Below, one piece after another: positions 54,672 to 63,244 of a stretch of 64,000 nt of DNA (the first letter of the stretch is position 1; every line of letters begins with the position of its first letter). The position numbers were made by a program, and so were the translations under genes. The stretch comes from Methylopila henanensis (GTDB lineage Bacteria; Pseudomonadota; Alphaproteobacteria; Rhizobiales; Methylopilaceae), in NCBI RefSeq assembly GCF_042681025.1, contig NZ_JBHUER010000005.1:1-64000 (forward strand), in the 5' to 3' direction. The notes beneath the pieces were generated by a model that was not told the DNA's origin, did not search any database, and saw only the letters and a list, made by a program, of their open reading frames with translations.

Positions 54672-55421
54672 TCAGTGCCGGTTGTTCAGCGCCTCGAAAG
54701 TGGCTGCCATCTCGCCGCGTTCCGCCGCGAAGCGCAGCGGCTTGCAGCGCTCCACCACGATCTCCGTCGCGCCGGGCTGCGCGAGCAGGCTCATGGTCTC
54801 CGCGAGGAAGGCGTCGAGCGGCATGGCGTTCGGATCGGAGGCCTGGGCCTCGCTCATGAGCGAGGTCTGCACGTAGGGCGGCGCGATCTCGATGACCTCG
54901 ACCGGCGTGTCCCGCAACTGGCGGCGCAGCGCGACCGAGTAGGAGTGGATCGCCGCTTTCGTCGCCGAATAGGTCGGGGTCAGCGCGAGCGGCACGAAGG
55001 CGAGGCCCGACGACACGGTCAGCACCGTGGCGCGCGGGCGGGTCAGAAGATGCGGCAGCAGCGCCGCCGTCAGCCGGATCGGCCCCAGCAGATTGGTCGC
55101 GACCGTCTGCTCCGCCGTCTCCAGATGGCCGCCGGCGGGCACGTTCTCCGGGACCATGATCCCGGCGTTGTTCAGCACGGCGTCGAGGGCGGGATGTTCG
55201 GCGATCAGCCGCTCGGCGAAGGCCGGAATCGCGGCGGCGTCGGCCACGTCGAGGACCATCGACGCCATGCCGGGGTTGGCCGCCGTGACGGCGGCCAGCG
55301 CGGCCTGCCGGCGCCCGGTGATGATGACCTTGGCGCCCGCGGCGTGGAAGGCTTCCGCGAGACCCCGGCCGATGCCGGAGCCGCCGCCAGTGATCAGGAT
55401 GGTGGCGTTGCCGATGTCCAT
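54672..55421 (-). CDS. Short-chain dehydrogenase/reductase, DltE-like
   Basis: This 249-residue classical SDR has the NAD(P) motif TGGGSGIG (residues 11-18), NNAG at about 88-91, Ser in VSSGLA, and the catalytic YxxxK in PTYSATKAAIHSYS. It is similar to the DltE/YgfF group of oxidoreductases; the substrate is unknown. It is divergently transcribed from an HxlR regulator (104-base gap), a common control arrangement for such enzymes. Confidence 0.9.
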   Translation of the reverse strand: MDIGNATILITGGGSGIGRGLAEAFHAAGAKVIITGRRQAALAAVTAANPGMASMVLDVADAAAIPAFAERLIAEHPALDAVLNNAGIMVPENVPAGGHLETAEQTVATNLLGPIRLTAALLPHLLTRPRATVLTVSSGLAFVPLALTPTYSATKAAIHSYSVALRRQLRDTPVEVIEIAPPYVQTSLMSEAQASDPNAMPLDAFLAETMSLLAQPGATEIVVERCKPLRFAAERGEMAATFEALNNRH

Positions 55422-55525
55422 GGTCGTCGCTCCTTGTTGTTCAACGACCAGGAAGATAAATTGACGCTCCCCAATGGGAAGTAGGCTCCGGAAAGTTCCA
55501 TAGTTACCAAAAGGAGAGCGTGGGA

Positions 55526-55954
55526 ATGAAGCGGTTCTCCGAAGACCCTGTGATCGAGGCCAAGCGGGGTCGCCCGCCGCCCCAAGCCGCCGATCCCGCG
55601 ATCGAGGCGCTGGTGAACGACGTCATCGGGCAGGTCGCGGACAAGTGGACCATGCTGGTGCTTGAGGCGCTGGAGGAGGGCGGGGTGCTGCGCTTCACCG
55701 AGATCGCCCGGGCCGTCGGCGGCATCAGCCAGAAGATGCTGACCAAGACGGTGCGCCAGATGGAGCGCGACGGCCTGCTGACCCGGACCGTGCATCCCGT
55801 CGTGCCGCCGCACGTGGACTACGCCCTCACCGAGCTCGGCCGCAGTCTCGGCGCGGCGTTCTGCGGGGTTTGGATCTGGGCGGAAGCGCATTACGCTCAG
55901 GTCGAGAGCGCCCGTCGCGCCTTCCGCGAGCGCGAGGCGGCGGGGAGCGGCTAG
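55526..55954 (+). CDS. HxlR family transcriptional regulator
   Basis: This 142-residue protein has the HxlR winged helix. The family motif VADKWTMLVLEALEEGGVLRFTEIARAVGGISQKMLTKTVRQMERDGLL lies within residues about 35-85. AAGGAGA before the ATG at 55526 decides the start over a GTG two codons upstream. HxlR proteins sense reactive electrophiles or other small molecules. It probably regulates the divergent SDR gene. Confidence 0.93.
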   Translation: MKRFSEDPVIEAKRGRPPPQAADPAIEALVNDVIGQVADKWTMLVLEALEEGGVLRFTEIARAVGGISQKMLTKTVRQMERDGLLTRTVHPVVPPHVDYALTELGRSLGAAFCGVWIWAEAHYAQVESARRAFREREAAGSG

Positions 55955-56031
55955 CGCGCCATCTTGCAGACGCCGCGCGATCGTCCTACGGCTCGATCGA
56001 GCTCCCCGCCTCAATCTGTTTGCAGCGTACG

Positions 56032-57603
56032 ATGACCGATCGCCTTGCCTTCACGCGCCGCGGCGCGCTCGTTCTCGGCGGCGCGGCGGCCGCCTTCGCG
56101 ACCACCGTCGCGGTCGCTCAGCAGCCGACGCCGCAGCCCGCCTTCGCCTACGAGGACGTCGTCCGCCGGGCGCGGGATCTGGCGCGCCAGCCCTACGATC
56201 CGTCCGCGCGCGAGCTGCCCGAAGGCTTGCGCAACCTCACCTTCGACCAATACCGCGACATCCGTTTCCGGCCCGACCGCGCCCTGCTCGCCTCTGGCGG
56301 CGGCCCGTTCCGCATGCAGTTCTTCCACCCCGGCTTCCTCTACCGCCGTCCCGTGGTGGTGAACGTGGTGCGCGACGGCATCGCGACGCCGGCGCCCTAT
56401 TCCGGCTCCCTGTTCGACTACGGCGGCAACAAGTTCGACCGCCCGCTGCCGGTCGACCTCGGCTTCGCGGGCTTCCGCCTGCACTACCCGCTGAACGACC
56501 CCCGGGTGTTCGACGAGCTGATTTCCTTCATCGGCGCGAGCTACTTCCGGGTGCTCGGCCGCAATCAGGTCTACGGCATCTCGGCGCGCGGGATCGCGGT
56601 CGACAGCGGCGGCCCGAACGCCGAGGAGTTCCCGGACTTCCGCGAGTTCTGGATCGAGATGCCGGGCGCCAACGCCGACCACGCGACGATCTACGCCCTG
56701 CTCGACGGCCCGTCGCTCGCCGGCGCCTACCGCTTCGTCGTCTACCCCGACGTCGACACCGTGGTGGACGTCACGGCGACGCTGATCGCCCGCAAGCCGA
56801 TCGCCAAGCTCGGGATCGCGCCGCTGACCTCGATGTTCTTCTACGGCGAGAACCAGCGCCGCCACTTCAACGACTTCCGTCCCGAGCTGCACGATTCGGA
56901 CGGCCTGCTGCTGCAGACAGGCGGCGGCGAATGGGTGTGGCGCCCGCTGCGGAACCCGAAGACGCCGCAGATCTCGTCCTTCCTCGACACCAATCCGCGC
57001 GGCTTCGGGCTGATGCAGCGCGACCGGTTGTTCGAGCACTATCAGGACCTCGACCTCGCCTATCAGCTTCGCCCGAGCTACTGGGTGGAGCCGCGCGAGG
57101 GCTGGGGCGCCGGCCGTGTCGAGCTGCTGGAACTGCCGACCGACGACGAGACCAACGACAACATCGTCGCCTTCTGGGTCTCGAACGAGCCGGTCGAGGC
57201 GGGCCAGGAGCGGGTCTACGGATACAGGCTGAAGTCGCTGTCCTCGGACGGGCGGATGCATCCGGGCGGGCGCGCCGTGAACACCTATCCGACGCGCGCC
57301 GCGGCTCTCGGCTCGGCCGAGCCGGTCCCGCCGGGGGCCCAGCGCTTCATCATCGACTTCGCCGGCGGCGATCTTCCCTACTACCTGAACGACCCGTCGC
57401 GGGTGCAGGTGGCGCCCTCGTCCTCCTCGGGCCGCATCGGCGGCGCCTTCGTGACGCCGAACCCGCGCATCGGCGGCTTCCGCGTCGGCATCGACGTGCA
57501 GGCGGACACCGGCCGCGCGATGGAGCTGCGCGCCTTCCTGAAGGCGGGCGAGCGCGCCCTGACCGAGACCTGGACCTTCACCTACGCGCCGGAAAACGCC
57601 TGA
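56032..57603 (+). CDS. opgG: Periplasmic glucan biosynthesis protein OpgG/MdoG family (copy 2)
   Basis: This 523-residue protein has a twin-arginine signal (FTRRGALVLGGAAAAFATTVAVAQ) and MdoG family motifs such as LDGPSLAGAYRF, LTSMFFYGENQRRHF, PELHDSDGLL, NPRGFGLMQRDRLFEHYQD and LELPTDDETNDNIVAFWV. It is a paralogue of the copy at 50598 but is shorter, and the two proteins differ throughout. It may be OpgG while the other is OpgD-like, or the reverse. No opgH is near. It sits after the HxlR gene (77-base gap). Confidence 0.9.
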   Translation: MTDRLAFTRRGALVLGGAAAAFATTVAVAQQPTPQPAFAYEDVVRRARDLARQPYDPSARELPEGLRNLTFDQYRDIRFRPDRALLASGGGPFRMQFFHPGFLYRRPVVVNVVRDGIATPAPYSGSLFDYGGNKFDRPLPVDLGFAGFRLHYPLNDPRVFDELISFIGASYFRVLGRNQVYGISARGIAVDSGGPNAEEFPDFREFWIEMPGANADHATIYALLDGPSLAGAYRFVVYPDVDTVVDVTATLIARKPIAKLGIAPLTSMFFYGENQRRHFNDFRPELHDSDGLLLQTGGGEWVWRPLRNPKTPQISSFLDTNPRGFGLMQRDRLFEHYQDLDLAYQLRPSYWVEPREGWGAGRVELLELPTDDETNDNIVAFWVSNEPVEAGQERVYGYRLKSLSSDGRMHPGGRAVNTYPTRAAALGSAEPVPPGAQRFIIDFAGGDLPYYLNDPSRVQVAPSSSSGRIGGAFVTPNPRIGGFRVGIDVQADTGRAMELRAFLKAGERALTETWTFTYAPENA

Positions 57604-57700
57604 CGCCGCAGGCGTTCAGTCCTTCAGCCGCTCCATGACGCCCGCGAGCGGGGCGTCTGGGGGCCGGTCGTTCCCGTCGGGCTGAGCGTGAAAACGAAAA

Positions 57701-57720
57701 CGCCCGGCCGAGGCCGGGCG
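57701..57720 (-). terminator. Intrinsic terminator of bfr
   Basis: The minus strand reads CGCCCGGC CTCG GCCGGGCG, a perfect eight-base stem with a tetraloop, followed by TTTTCGTTTTC. It lies 26 bases after the bfr stop. Confidence 0.88.
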
Positions 57721-57745
57721 TTCGTGAGGTGATGGCGGTCGACGA

Positions 57746-58225
57746 TCAGTCGTCGAGTTCGCCGATGTGGTGCTGGGCGTAGAGCTGCTCGCCGAGCTTC
57801 GCCACGAGATCGAGCTGGGTCTCGAGGAAGTCGATGTGGCCTTCCTCGTCCGTCATCAGCTCCTCGAACAGGTTCTTGCTCGGCAGGTCGCCGATCTCCT
57901 GGCAGTAGAGCGCCGCCTCGCGGTAGAGCGCGCGGGCCTCGGTTTCGGCCGCGAGGTCGCACTCCAGCACTTCCTTGACGGTCTGCCCGATCCTGAGCGG
58001 GTCGAGCACCTGCATGTTCGGGAAGCCCTCGAGGAAGATGATGCGCGTGACGAACTTGTCCGCGTGCTGCATCTCCTCGATCGACTCGGCGCGCCACTTT
58101 TTCGCCAGCGCCTGGTAGCCCCAATCGTCGAGCAGCCGGTAGTGCACCCAGTACTGGTTGATCGCCGTCATCTCCGACCGCAGGCCGCGGTTGAGATAAT
58201 CGATGACCTTCGCGTCGCCCTTCAT
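57746..58225 (-). CDS. bfr: Bacterioferritin
   Basis: This 159-residue haem ferritin forms the 24-subunit iron store. Ferroxidase residues Glu18, Glu51 and His54 are at the same positions as in E. coli Bfr, as is haem-ligand Met52 (EEMQH). The remaining Glu and His of the dinuclear site lie in ETEARALYREA and TDEEGHIDFLE. AGGAGGG precedes the ATG. An Irr-type box lies 38 bases upstream. It shares orientation with bfd, 124 bases upstream. Confidence 0.97.
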   Translation of the reverse strand: MKGDAKVIDYLNRGLRSEMTAINQYWVHYRLLDDWGYQALAKKWRAESIEEMQHADKFVTRIIFLEGFPNMQVLDPLRIGQTVKEVLECDLAAETEARALYREAALYCQEIGDLPSKNLFEELMTDEEGHIDFLETQLDLVAKLGEQLYAQHHIGELDD

Positions 58226-58262
58226 GGCGTCCCTCCTGCGGCGTCAGCCGGAAGCGTTAAAT

Positions 58263-58279
58263 CCTAGAACGCTTCTAAA
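58263..58279 (-). promoter_or_regulatory. Irr (ICE-type) box upstream of bfr
   Basis: CCTAGAACGCTTCTAAA matches the rhizobial iron control element TTTAGAA-N3-TTCTAAA at 15 of 17 positions; only the first two bases differ. Position just upstream of bfr fits repression by the haem-responsive regulator Irr under iron limitation. Confidence 0.75.
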
Positions 58280-58349
58280 CTAGGGGGCGCGACATCGCAA
58301 GCGCGAACGCTCCGCGCTCAAAGGCCGAACAGGCAGGGAAAATACGCCG

Positions 58350-58658
58350 TCAGCGGTGGCGGCGGTCGATGGTGGCGACTTCCACGACGTCGCCTGCGAA
58401 GCCCAGCACCTCGCCGGCGCCGTGGGTGATCGACGGGCAGGCCGCGGGGCATGCGCCGCAGGCCGCGGCTTCCTCGCGCGGCTTGAGGCCGCGGATGTCG
58501 TCGAGCATCGCTTTGATGGTGCGCGCGCAGCGGCCGCATTGCGGGCTGCAGCCGAGGCAGCGGTAGACTTGGCCCGGCGTGCGAGGGCTGGCGGATTCGT
58601 CCCGGATCGTCGTTTTGATCTGCGAGTCGCTCAGCACATTGCAGGAGCAGACGATCAT
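58350..58658 (-). CDS. bfd: Bacterioferritin-associated ferredoxin
   Basis: This 102-residue protein is Bfd-like: Cys4 and Cys6 (CSC) and Cys41 and Cys44 (CGRC) hold a [2Fe-2S] cluster in the BFD fold. It reduces stored iron in Bfr so that it can be released. It is longer than E. coli Bfd (about 64 residues); the extra C-terminus carries three more cysteines (ACGACPAACPS) of unknown role. Two further cysteines (RCLGC) precede the standard CxxC. It is next to bfr and has its own Irr-type box. Confidence 0.92.
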   Translation of the reverse strand: MIVCSCNVLSDSQIKTTIRDESASPRTPGQVYRCLGCSPQCGRCARTIKAMLDDIRGLKPREEAAACGACPAACPSITHGAGEVLGFAGDVVEVATIDRRHR

Positions 58659-58712
58659 GCGGCGTCCGTCGATCGTGGCCGATGGGTGACGAAGCTTACC
58701 GGAAGATTACAG

Positions 58713-58729
58713 TTTGGAATTCATCTAAA
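58713..58729 (-). promoter_or_regulatory. Irr (ICE-type) box upstream of bfd
   Basis: TTTGGAATTCATCTAAA fits the ICE pattern TTTAGAA-N3-TTCTAAA at all but two non-spacer positions, and the two changes lie in opposite half sites. It lies 55 bases before the bfd start codon. Confidence 0.65.
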
Positions 58730-58808
58730 CTGTTGATCTACCTCGCTTTTCACTTAAGGGTCGCAGGCCCGCGCGTCAACGGCTGAATCGTTTCTGCGGC
58801 CGGTGGGG

Positions 58809-61565
58809 TCAGCTCGCGGCGCGCGTGAGCGAAGAAAACGTCACCTCGACCAGCGTGCCTTCGCCGACCGCGCTCTGCAGCGAGAACACGGCGTTGTTCG
58901 CCTCGGCCAGCGCCTTGGTCAGCGGTAGGCCGAGGCCGGCCCCCTCCCGCCCCGAGACGGGGAGCTGCCGGAACGGCTCCAGCGCGAGCGCTTGCTCCTT
59001 GCGCGACATGCCGACGCCGGTGTCGCGCACCCGGATCACCGGCTCGCCGAGATCGTTCAGCGCGGTCGCCACGATGACCTGGCCGCCGGCGGGCGTGAAC
59101 TTCACCGCGTTCGACGCGAGGTTCAGCACGATCTGGCGGATCGAGCGCTGGTCGGCGCGCACCCGCGGCAGGCTGCGGGCGAGCGAGGTGCGGATGATGA
59201 TGTGCTCGCGGTTCGCCTGCGGCTGCAGCAGCGCCACCGCCTGGGTCGCGGCCTCGTTCAGGTCCACGTCGGCGAAGTCGAGCTCCAGCTTGCCGGCCTC
59301 GATCTTGGACAGGTCGAGCAGGTCGTTCACCAGGCTGATGAGGTGCCCGCCGGACAGATGAATGTCGCGGAGGTACTCCTTGTAGCGCTCGTTGCCGACG
59401 GCGCCGAAGCGCTCCTCCATCATCACCTCGGCGAAGCCGATGATGGCGTTGAGCGGCGTGCGGATCTCGTGGCTGACCTTGGCGAGGAAGTCCGATTTCT
59501 GGGCGTTGGCGCGCTCCGCCTGCCGCTTGGCGGCGATGAGTTCCTCCTCGGCCTTCTTCCAGTGGGTGATGTCGCGCAGCACGGCGCAGAAGCGGCCGTC
59601 CTCCGGGCGGCCCACGCGCCCGAGGGTGAGGTAGAGCGGGATCGCGCCGCCCTGCCGCACCAGCCCCAGAACCTCGCGGCCGTCATTGAGCAGGCTCGCC
59701 ACCGGGTTCGCGCGCAGCCCGTCGAGATACTCGAAGGCGACGCGGCGGCTCTCGGGCGCGAGCGCAAGCGAGAACAGGCTGCCGACCAGTTCGCGCGCCT
59801 CGTAACCGAGCAGCGCCTCGGCGCTGCGGTTGATCGACAGCACGCGGCCGGCGGAGTCGAGCGTCAGCACGCCGTCGGTCGCGGTGTCGAGGATCGCCGA
59901 GAGCTCATTCTCGCGCTGCCTGGCCGTCGCGAGCGCCGCGGCCCCGCCTTCGCCGCGGCGGAGCAGCACGACGGTGGCCGGCGCGTCGCCCCACATGGTG
60001 GCGGACAGCTTGGCGCCGACGTCGATCTCGGCCCCGTCCTTCGCGACGAGGCGGATGGAGCCCGGTGCGGCCTCGTCATGTGACAGGGGCTCGGCGAACA
60101 GCGCGCCTGCGCCACGCGCGGCGAGCTCCGCCACGTCGGCGTGGCCGGTCATGTCCAGCGCGGCGCGGTTGGCGTAGAGCGCGTCGTCGCCGCGCAGCAC
60201 CAGCGCGCCGAGCGGCATCCGGTCGAGCAGGCGCAGCAGGTCGGCGGCGGCGGGCGTCGTCTGTGCGTCGCCGCCCGGTCCGAGCGGAAGCTCGGCGTCC
60301 GCGGCGATGTCCTCCCAGATGTCGCGGGGGGACGGAGCGGTCGCCGGCTCGCGCAGCCGGCGCGCGATCTCGTCGAAGGCGCTGGCCTCGTGGCTCGAGA
60401 GTCCGGCGCGCGGCGGCATGACCTGCGTGTCGCGCAGCGGAACGACGTTGTCGCTGAAGCCTTCCGCATCCTCGGCCGGTTCTTCGACCGGGGAGGGCTC
60501 CGCCGCGGACAAGTCCGCCAGCGGCAGTTCGGCCGGGGGCTCCTCGGTCGCGGCGTCCGCGGCGACCGGGAGTTCGGCGGAGGCAGGAGCCGGGGAGGGC
60601 TCCTCGGCGGCCGAGGACGGCACGGCTTCGGGCGGCGGAGCTTCCGCCGCCGGCGACGTCTCTTCGGCGGAAGCCGGTTCGGTGACAGGCTCGACCGAGA
60701 TCCCGAGGCCGCGGAAGCCCGCGAAGGTGCGGCCGCGGTCGAACACCGGCAACGCCGAGAGCGTCAGCGCAAGGCGTCCGCCCGCCGCCATCGGCCAGGA
60801 CACGGGCAGGTCCCGCCACGGCCGGCGCGCGGCGATCGCTTCGGCGACGGCGCCTTCGGGATCGAGCGCGAGGTCGTCGGCGAGCGCGCGCCAGCTCCAC
60901 CCGATCGCCGCCGCCGCGCTGTCGCCGACGGCTTCGCCGAGGTCGGGCGACAGGAACGACAGGCGGTCGTCCGCGTCGAGCTCGAACACGAAGCGGAGGT
61001 CGCGCGCGGGCGTCGCCGCCGCGGCGGGCTCGATCGCGGGAGGGACGGCTTCCGGGGCAGGAGAGGGCGGATCGACGCGCGGGTCTGGAGGCGGATCGTC
61101 GAACGGCGCGGACAGCGCTTCCGGCGCCGCTTCGGCGTCGCTCGCGATGGCGGCCGGTTCGGCCACGGCTTCGACGACGTCATCCGGCGCGCTTTCGGCG
61201 AGCGGCTCCTGTCCTTTCACAACCGGCGCGGGCGCCGGCACCGACCAGGGCGAACGCGCCAGCGGGGCGAGCGCGGCGAGGAGCGTGAAGGCCCGGTCCC
61301 CGATCGCAAGCGGCTCGGCGCGCAGCGCGATCGGGGCGAAACGGCCGGCGCCGCCGAGGCGCAGCCTGAGCAGGCCCTCGGCGCCGACAGCCGCGCGCGC
61401 GCTCGCGGGGTCGAGCCGTTCGCCGAGGCGGAGCGCGCCGGCGGCGGCGTTCGCCCACACGATCTCGCCCTCGCCGCCCACCAGCAGCGCCGGAGCAGGC
61501 GCGTCGGCGAGTGCCGCGAGCCGGGGCTCGTCTGAAATCGTCGACGGGGCGGGGGTAGAGTCCAT
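58809..61565 (-). CDS. PAS-domain sensor histidine kinase, PdhS/DivJ-like
   Basis: This 918-residue protein has no clear membrane helix. Three PAS-like segments are visible (near residues 15-90, about 190-300 and about 545-680), separated by long Ala/Glu/Pro-rich linkers (about 100-185 and 300-400). The HisKA phospho-acceptor is His699 in VSHEIRTPLNA, the N box is NLASNAVKFTPAGG, the G1 box VRDTGVGMS, and the G2 box GLGLPL. The C-terminal part resembles the PdhS/PleC/DivJ cell-cycle kinases of Hyphomicrobiales. The cognate regulator (DivK in that case) is not in the window. Confidence 0.9.
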   Translation of the reverse strand: MDSTPAPSTISDEPRLAALADAPAPALLVGGEGEIVWANAAAGALRLGERLDPASARAAVGAEGLLRLRLGGAGRFAPIALRAEPLAIGDRAFTLLAALAPLARSPWSVPAPAPVVKGQEPLAESAPDDVVEAVAEPAAIASDAEAAPEALSAPFDDPPPDPRVDPPSPAPEAVPPAIEPAAAATPARDLRFVFELDADDRLSFLSPDLGEAVGDSAAAAIGWSWRALADDLALDPEGAVAEAIAARRPWRDLPVSWPMAAGGRLALTLSALPVFDRGRTFAGFRGLGISVEPVTEPASAEETSPAAEAPPPEAVPSSAAEEPSPAPASAELPVAADAATEEPPAELPLADLSAAEPSPVEEPAEDAEGFSDNVVPLRDTQVMPPRAGLSSHEASAFDEIARRLREPATAPSPRDIWEDIAADAELPLGPGGDAQTTPAAADLLRLLDRMPLGALVLRGDDALYANRAALDMTGHADVAELAARGAGALFAEPLSHDEAAPGSIRLVAKDGAEIDVGAKLSATMWGDAPATVVLLRRGEGGAAALATARQRENELSAILDTATDGVLTLDSAGRVLSINRSAEALLGYEARELVGSLFSLALAPESRRVAFEYLDGLRANPVASLLNDGREVLGLVRQGGAIPLYLTLGRVGRPEDGRFCAVLRDITHWKKAEEELIAAKRQAERANAQKSDFLAKVSHEIRTPLNAIIGFAEVMMEERFGAVGNERYKEYLRDIHLSGGHLISLVNDLLDLSKIEAGKLELDFADVDLNEAATQAVALLQPQANREHIIIRTSLARSLPRVRADQRSIRQIVLNLASNAVKFTPAGGQVIVATALNDLGEPVIRVRDTGVGMSRKEQALALEPFRQLPVSGREGAGLGLPLTKALAEANNAVFSLQSAVGEGTLVEVTFSSLTRAAS

Positions 61566-61832
61566 GCGCTCCTCGAGCGCCGGGGGAGCGGCGCCTACGT
61601 TAACAAAGGCTTAAATTACAGAGCCGGGGAAATCGCGTCCATGCGCCTCGGGGCCTCGTCCAACGGAACCGCGCGGCAGGGTTAACCGGCGTTAGGGATT
61701 GGGGTCCCGAGTGGCGCCAATGGACGTTTGCGTGGCCTGAATCCCGCTGCTACGAGAGCGTGTGGCCGGTCTTCCGCGGCGAGACGTCGCAGTTCGTCCG
61801 GCCCTCGGCACCGTGCAAAGGGAGCGATCGTC

Positions 61833-62177
61833 ATGGCGAGCGGCGGATACGAAATTCCGAACGAAATGCGCGACTTGGCCGAGCAGAGCGTGGAGCAGGC
61901 GCGCAAGGCGTTCGACGGCTTCATGGAAGCTGCGCACAAGGCCGCCGCAACCGCCGAGCAGCACGCCGCCGACGCCGAGCGCAACGTCCGCGCCACCGCC
62001 GATTCCGCGGTCTCCTACGCCGAGGCCAATGTGGCGGCGAGCTTCGCCTTCGCCCAGAAGCTGGTGCGGGCCAAGAGCATCGAGGAGATGATGGCCATCC
62101 AGGCGGAGTTCGCCCGCGGCCAGGTCGAGGCGCTGTCCCGGCAGGTCGAGACTCTCACGAAAACTCGGAAGGCCTGA
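61833..62177 (+). CDS. Phasin family protein
   Basis: This 114-residue, largely helical protein matches the phasin_2 layout: EIPNEMRDLAEQSVEQARKAFDGFM at the start and the conserved NVAASFAFAQKLVRAKSIEEMMAIQAEFARGQVEALSRQ near the end. Phasins coat polyhydroxybutyrate granules. GGGAGCGATCGTC precedes the ATG at 61833. A second phasin is at 62500. Confidence 0.92.
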   Translation: MASGGYEIPNEMRDLAEQSVEQARKAFDGFMEAAHKAAATAEQHAADAERNVRATADSAVSYAEANVAASFAFAQKLVRAKSIEEMMAIQAEFARGQVEALSRQVETLTKTRKA

Positions 62178-62499
62178 GCGCCCCCACCGGAACGTCAGCG
62201 CGCCGTCATGCCCGAGCCTGGACTTCGGGCGTGACGGCGATCCCGGACCGCGCGCTCGCGCCGTCCGCGCCCCGCCGTCCAAATCGCCGGGCGCCTACGG
62301 CGGCTCAATTCCGCGCCATTTCGGCCTTGAAGCCGAGCCTCCATGCCTTTATGTTGCGCTGCACAAGAGTTTTCGCGGCGCTGCGGTCGTTGGTCATCGC
62401 GTGGCGCTGCGGGCGTAAGGGTCCGTGCGCCATACGGCGGAGCGTCGGTCCTCACCCGGTTGTCGCGTTCCGCCGGAAACAAGCACAAGGAAGGCTGAC
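62178..62499. other. Intergenic region between the two phasin genes
   Basis: The 322 bases contain a repeat-like hairpin at 62201-62239 soon after the first phasin, then an untranslated stretch with the second phasin's promoter. No gene is visible. Confidence 0.5.
62201..62239. repeat. REP-like palindrome or terminator
   Basis: CGCCGTCATGCCCGA pairs with TCGGGCGTGACGGCG across an eight-base loop. It resembles the CGTCATGCCC...GGGC-TGACG palindromes scattered between genes in Hyphomicrobiales genomes. I see only one copy in this window, so repetition must be checked genome-wide. It may also terminate the first phasin transcript. Confidence 0.5.
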
Positions 62500-62979
62500 A
62501 TGGCTACGAGCCCCAAGGCGGTCGCCGCCAAGACCGAAGAGACGATCCAGCAGACTGCCGCCGCGGTCGAGACCGCAGCGAACGAAATCGCCGCTCCCGT
62601 ACGGGAGCTGGCCGAGAAGGGCGTCGCGCAGGCGAAGCAGACCTACAGCCGCTTCAAGAGCGCGGCCGAGGAGACCACCGACGCCCTCGAGGACGCCTAT
62701 GCGACCCTCAGCAAGGGCTACAAGGAGCTTGGCCGCAAGTCGGTCGAGGCCACCCGCAGCAACGTCAACGCCCATTTCGACTTCCTGAGCGCGCTCCTCG
62801 GCGCCAAGTCGGTGAGCCAGGCGGTCGAGCTCCACACCTCCTATGCGCGCAAGCAGTTCGACGTTTATGGCGCGCAGGTGAAGGAGCTTTCGGCGCTCGC
62901 GCAGAAGACCGCGACCGACGGCGCCAAGCCGTTCCAGGAGATCGCCTCCAAGGGCGTGAAGTTCGCGCAGGCGAGCTGA
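62500..62979 (+). CDS. Phasin family protein
   Basis: This 159-residue helical, Ala/Lys-rich protein is of the phasin_2 type, with AAPVRELAEKGVAQAKQTYSRFKSA and NVNAHFDFLSALLGAKSVSQAVELHTSYARKQFD as the conserved segments. AAGGAAGG before the ATG at 62500 is a good ribosome-binding site. It is probably the main granule-associated phasin of the pair and is followed by a terminator hairpin. Confidence 0.94.
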   Translation: MATSPKAVAAKTEETIQQTAAAVETAANEIAAPVRELAEKGVAQAKQTYSRFKSAAEETTDALEDAYATLSKGYKELGRKSVEATRSNVNAHFDFLSALLGAKSVSQAVELHTSYARKQFDVYGAQVKELSALAQKTATDGAKPFQEIASKGVKFAQAS

Positions 62980-63024
62980 CGACCGCGTCGCCTCGGGCCT
63001 TCGGGCCCCCAAGCCACCTCTCGA

Positions 63025-63060
63025 CGAACGCCCGGGCCTCGATCGCGGTCCGGGCGTTCG
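63025..63060 (+). terminator. Terminator hairpin after the second phasin gene
   Basis: A perfect 11-base inverted repeat (CGAACGCCCGG and CCGGGCGTTCG) with a 14-base loop lies 46 bases after the stop. A T-run is lacking. Confidence 0.65.
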
Positions 63061-63167
63061 CGTGAACGGGCCCTGACGGCGGAGGCGACGGCCGGAGCAA
63101 AACCGCACTCTCCCTGCTTGCCTGAGCGATCGGTTTCGCCTAGGTTCCGCCCCGCAAAACGACCCGT

Positions 63168-63244
63168 GCCGCCATAGCTCAGTTGGTTAGAGCGCTTGAT
63201 TGTGGATCAAGAGGTCCCTGGTTCGAGCCCAGGTGGTGGTACCA
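63168..63244 (+). tRNA. tRNA-His (anticodon GTG)
   Basis: A full cloverleaf: acceptor GCCGCCA/TGGTGGT, D arm, anticodon stem CTTGA/TCAAG with loop TTGTGGA (anticodon GTG), and T arm CCTGG TTCGAGC CCAGG; CCA is encoded. The base before G1 is T, the first pair is G1-U72 and the discriminator is A73, the form known from alphaproteobacteria that lack the universal extra G-1. Confidence 0.96.
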
